NCBI RefSeq assembly: GCF_005281615.1
Contig: NZ_SZZM01000005.1
Span: 340,537-404,536 of the forward strand
Length of the DNA: 64,000 bases
Direction of reading: 5' to 3'
DNA from: Rhodoligotrophos defluvii
GTDB taxonomy: Bacteria; Pseudomonadota; Alphaproteobacteria; Rhizobiales; Im1
The number at the start of each line of letters is the position of its first letter. Within the stretch, counting starts at the first letter, position 1. The notes under the pieces are model-generated. The model did no database searches. It saw nothing but the letters and a program-made list of their open reading frames with translations, and was not told where the DNA came from. Position numbers and translations under genes: made by a program. This document shows, in pieces, positions 61,296 to 64,000 of this stretch.

Positions 61296-62645
61296 ATGAG
61301 TACAGCAGCGCAAATGAAAGAGCAGACGAGATCGACACGACCGGCACCTTCCAAGATTGCTGCAATGACCGCTTGCCAGGCGCTCAAGGCGATCGATGCG
61401 GGTGAGCTCACCTTCGAGGCGTGGACGCGGGCCTGCCTGGAGCGCATCGAAGAGCGCAACCCGGAGGTGAAGGCCTGGGTCCATGTGGTTGCCGATAAGG
61501 CGCTGGAGCATGCTCGGGTTGTGGACCGGGGCCCACGCAAGGGACCGGTGGATGGCGTGCCGCTCGGCATCAAGGACATCATGGACACGGCCGACATGCC
61601 GACCGAGCTCGGCGACCCCGAAATATTCCCCGGCCGCCAGCCGAAGACCGACGCGGCTGTCGTGACCATGATGCGGGATCTGGGCTTCACCATTCTGGGC
61701 AAGAACACGGTGTCGCGGCATTCGATCATGCTGCCGGGACCGTGCCGCAACCCGCATGATCTCTCGCGCACGCCTGGCGCTTCCTCAGCCGGGTCGGCCG
61801 CTGCCGTAGCCGATTTCATGACCCCCTTGTCGCTCGGTACCCAGACCGGCGGCTCGATCGTGCGGCCGTCCACCTTCTGCGGCGTGGTGGGCTACAAGCC
61901 TACCATCGACACGCTGCCCTATGCGGGGCTACGGCGCTATTCGCGGCCACTGGACACGATCGGCGTGCTGTCGCGGGCGGTGGAGGACACCACTCTGGTG
62001 ATGCGCGAAGCTATGGGCGATCCGCGCTTCGACGTTACCATTCCGGTACGCCGAGATTTCCGGGTGGGCGTGTGGCGGCCGCGCGAGCTGAAGAACGCCG
62101 AGCCCTATGTGCAAGAGATCTTCGAGGACAATGTGCGGGCGCTTTCCGCCGCCGGAGTGAAGGTGGTCGTGCTTGACGTTCCGGCGATGTTCGACGAGAT
62201 GGCCGAGGAGCACGATGTGATCATGGCTTATGATCTCGCCCGTTCGTTCCGGGAGATCAGGCGCGATCATCTCGACAAATGCGACCCCGAGCTGATCGAG
62301 TACCTCGATCTCGGCGACACCTACAGCGATGCCGACTACGGCCGTGTGCTGTCCAAGGCGGATGCCTGCCGGCGCGCCTTCTACGATGTGGCGCGGGATG
62401 TGGACATCGTCGTCAGTCCTGCAACGCCGGGTGAAGCGCCGGACGCAAGCTCCACCGGCAGCAACGTTTTCATCAGGCTGTGGACCATCCTGCACAATCC
62501 AGCCATCACCCTGCCGGTGACGCGCGGACCGAACGGTCTGCCGATTGGCCTACAGGCGATCGGCTTCGTGAACGAGGATGCCCCGTTCCTCTATTGGGCG
62601 CGCTGCCTGGAGGCCATTCTCGGCAACCGTGCCTCGGACGTGTGA
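61296..62645 (+). CDS. Amidase-signature (AS) family amidohydrolase
   Basis: A 449-residue amidase. Catalytic Lys93 is in LGIKDIM, the cis-Ser in GASSAGSAAA (161-170), and nucleophile Ser187 in GTQTGGSIVRP. The triad is intact. GACGGGAGAAT precedes the ATG. It is last in the Liv operon, so the imported compound probably bears an amide. It shares the catalytic layout with the amidase at 28263-29666 but is clearly divergent from it. Confidence 0.92.
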   Translation: MSTAAQMKEQTRSTRPAPSKIAAMTACQALKAIDAGELTFEAWTRACLERIEERNPEVKAWVHVVADKALEHARVVDRGPRKGPVDGVPLGIKDIMDTADMPTELGDPEIFPGRQPKTDAAVVTMMRDLGFTILGKNTVSRHSIMLPGPCRNPHDLSRTPGASSAGSAAAVADFMTPLSLGTQTGGSIVRPSTFCGVVGYKPTIDTLPYAGLRRYSRPLDTIGVLSRAVEDTTLVMREAMGDPRFDVTIPVRRDFRVGVWRPRELKNAEPYVQEIFEDNVRALSAAGVKVVVLDVPAMFDEMAEEHDVIMAYDLARSFREIRRDHLDKCDPELIEYLDLGDTYSDADYGRVLSKADACRRAFYDVARDVDIVVSPATPGEAPDASSTGSNVFIRLWTILHNPAITLPVTRGPNGLPIGLQAIGFVNEDAPFLYWARCLEAILGNRASDV

Positions 62646-62652
62646 TCGCTAA

Positions 62653-62687
62653 AGCGGTTTCGCTTTTCTCGGAATCGCGAAACCGCT
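62653..62687. repeat. 11-bp perfect inverted repeat (hairpin)
   Basis: AGCGGTTTCGC (62653-62663) and GCGAAACCGCT (62677-62687) can form a stem of 11 bp with a 13-base loop, 7 bp after the amidase stop. No U-run follows, so a rho-independent terminator is unlikely; a dispersed intergenic palindromic element or a 3'-end stabiliser fits better. Confidence 0.6.
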
Positions 62688-62720
62688 CTCGGTTGTTGCT
62701 TGGTTGCTGAAGATAGTGGC

Positions 62721-62749
62721 GCCGGGCGAAAGGAGGCGTTCGCCCTGGC
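62721..62749. repeat. Second inverted repeat in the amidase/CoA-transferase gap
   Basis: GCCGGGCGAA and TTCGCCC-T-GGC pair as a 10-bp stem with one bulged T and an 8-base loop. No U-run follows. Function unknown. Confidence 0.4.
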
Positions 62750-62886
62750 CGTCCCGCCGTGTCTCGGAAGCAGCTAACGCTTACAAGTTGCTGGTTCCCC
62801 TGTGGGCGAGGCCATTCGCGATGGCCCTCGGTGTGGTAGCGCGTTCAAAGGCCGGTGACGGCAGGAAACGATTTCGGAGACAGTGA

Positions 62887-64000
62887 GTGACACAGCATAT
62901 TTCCACCGGCCCGCTCAAGGGGGTGACCGTGATCGAGCTCGCCCATGTGATGGCCGGGCCGACCTGCGGCCGGATGCTCGCCGACATGGGTGCCGATGTG
63001 ATCAAGGTGGAGCGCATTCCCCATGGCGACGATACAAGGCGCGACACCATGCCGAACGAGGCGGGCAATCCCGACAGCCACGCCTTCATGATGATGAACC
63101 GCAACAAGCGGGGCATCGCGCTCGACCTCAAGACCGAGGACGGCCGTGCCATCCTGCGGCGCTTGCTGGCCAGGGCGGACGTGCTGGTGGAGAACTACCG
63201 GCACGACACGATGAGCCGCCTGGGGCTGGGCTGGGAGACCCTGAGCCAGGAGTTCCCGCGGCTGATCTACTGCGCGGTCTCGGGCTTCGGCCGCACCGGG
63301 CCCTATGCCCATCGCGGCGGGTTCGACCTCATCGCCCAGGGGATCAGCGGGCTCATGAGCATCACCGGCGAGGGTCCCGGGCGGCCACCGGTGAAGGTGG
63401 GCCCGCCGGTCACCGATATCACCGCCGGGATCCTGGCGGCGATGGGCGTGGTGGCGGCCCTCTATGCCCGCCAGAACACGGGCAAGGGCCAATTCGTGGA
63501 CACCTCGCTGCTGGAAGCCGGGGTGATCTTCACCTACTGGCACTCGGCGATCACCTTCGCCACCGGCGATTGCCCCGGCGCCCTGGGCTCCGCCCATCCG
63601 CTGAGCGCGCCCTATCAGGCCTATCAAGCCGCTGACGCGTGGATCAATGTCGGCGCGGCGAGCCAGCCCAACTGGCTGCGCATGGTGAAGATCCTCGGCG
63701 CGCCCGAGCTGGCGGAGGACCCGCGCTTCCGCGAGAACACGGACCGCATGGCCAACAAGGAGGCTTTGGACGCGGTGCTCGAGCCCCTGTTCAAGCAGAA
63801 GCCCGCGGCCGAATGGCTGGCGGCGTTCGAAGCGGCGGGGGTGCCGGCAGGCCCCATCCTGCGCGTGCCCGACATGCACAAGGACCCGCAGGTGATCGCG
63901 CGCGATCTCGTGCCGACGGTGCAGCATTCCAAGCGCGGCGAGGTCAAGACCATCGGCTTTCCCGTCAAGTTTTCCGATACCCCGGTGAAGATTTCGCGGG
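62887..64000 (+). CDS. CaiB/BaiF-family CoA-transferase, 3' end cut by window
   Basis: A type III acyl-CoA transferase; 371 residues are visible. The frame starts at GTG 62887 with GGAGA (62876-62880) 6 bases before it, and is open to the window end. Motifs: GVTVIELAHVMAGPTCGRML at 12-31, ADVIKVE at 36-42, NRNKRGIALDL at 71-81 and GGFDLIAQGISG at 144-155, whose Asp147 aligns with the catalytic Asp of formyl-CoA transferase. It probably activates a carboxylate by CoA exchange with succinyl-CoA or another donor. It is 241 bp after the amidase gene; whether they share a message is uncertain. Confidence 0.92.
   Translation, partial: MTQHISTGPLKGVTVIELAHVMAGPTCGRMLADMGADVIKVERIPHGDDTRRDTMPNEAGNPDSHAFMMMNRNKRGIALDLKTEDGRAILRRLLARADVLVENYRHDTMSRLGLGWETLSQEFPRLIYCAVSGFGRTGPYAHRGGFDLIAQGISGLMSITGEGPGRPPVKVGPPVTDITAGILAAMGVVAALYARQNTGKGQFVDTSLLEAGVIFTYWHSAITFATGDCPGALGSAHPLSAPYQAYQAADAWINVGAASQPNWLRMVKILGAPELAEDPRFRENTDRMANKEALDAVLEPLFKQKPAAEWLAAFEAAGVPAGPILRVPDMHKDPQVIARDLVPTVQHSKRGEVKTIGFPVKFSDTPVKISR

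Noticed and set aside
62653..62687. Rho-independent terminator after the amidase gene
   Set aside because: The stem is good but no run of T follows on either strand.
62883..63635. A 250-codon plus-strand frame at the window end
   Set aside because: The neighbouring frame beginning at 62887 encodes an unmistakable CaiB/BaiF CoA-transferase; this one is its out-of-frame shadow.
1..64000. tRNA, rRNA, CRISPR arrays, insertion sequences, prophage or toxin-antitoxin genes
   Set aside because: No cloverleaf, rRNA core, spaced repeat series, transposase or integrase motif was found on reading either strand; short RNAs without strong structure could be missed.

Overview
This GC-rich window looks like chromosomal DNA of an alphaproteobacterium, possibly of the order Hyphomicrobiales. 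That placement is inference: it rests on the crowd of periplasmic-binding-protein importers (two Dpp/Opp-type, two Liv-type, one TRAP), on FCD-type GntR regulators, and on DUF2848, DUF1932 and TcuA-like families. I see no rRNA, tRNA, CRISPR array, transposase or phage gene. Almost every gene belongs to a catabolic or transport operon.

Layout. 1-5.9 kb: a partial aldehyde dehydrogenase, a GntR regulator, a 3-hydroxyisobutyrate-dehydrogenase-like enzyme, and a rightward operon of a creatinase/ectoine-hydrolase-like protein, a VOC protein and a TcuA-like flavoprotein. 5.9-12.7 kb (leftward): binding protein, tautomerase, luciferase-like (LLM) oxidoreductase, Dpp-type importer. 13.0-20.8 kb: a coenzyme F420 locus made of fgd-cofC-fbiC with a tandem-EthD gene, a divergent LysR gene, then cofE-cofD. 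20.9-30.5 kb (leftward): SDR, amidase, CE4-type deacetylase, FMN reductase, RutA-like LLM monooxygenase and a complete Liv importer. 30.7-33.1 kb (rightward): IclR regulator, SDR, DUF2848. 33.1-41.6 kb (leftward): RpiR regulator, ureohydrolase, binding protein, two permeases, fused double ATPase, second ureohydrolase. 41.7-55.0 kb (leftward): a run of about 13 kb carrying a TRAP importer, FAD-linked hydroxyacid dehydrogenase, GntR, M29 aminopeptidase-like protein, HyuA/HyuB, DAO-type oxidase and malonyl-CoA synthetase. 55.5-64 kb: GntR regulator diverging from a Liv importer and amidase, then a CaiB/BaiF CoA-transferase cut by the window end.

Most notable is the F420 set: all four biosynthetic functions (FbiC = CofG+CofH, CofC, CofD, CofE) plus a protein that keeps nearly all known functional residues of the actinobacterial F420-dependent glucose-6-phosphate dehydrogenase. 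It sits immediately upstream of a Mer-like LLM oxidoreductase embedded in a solute-uptake operon. The natural reading is a self-contained F420 catabolic module: Fgd makes F420H2, the LLM enzyme uses it on an imported compound, and EthD, tautomerase and other accessory enzymes handle the products. The substrate cannot be read from sequence.

The other clusters repeat one design: an importer next to C-N bond hydrolases (amidases, ureohydrolases, hydantoinase) and a local regulator. Several regulators have convincing palindromic operators that fit into promoter elements: IclR, RpiR, the GntR at 55.5 kb, and LysR.
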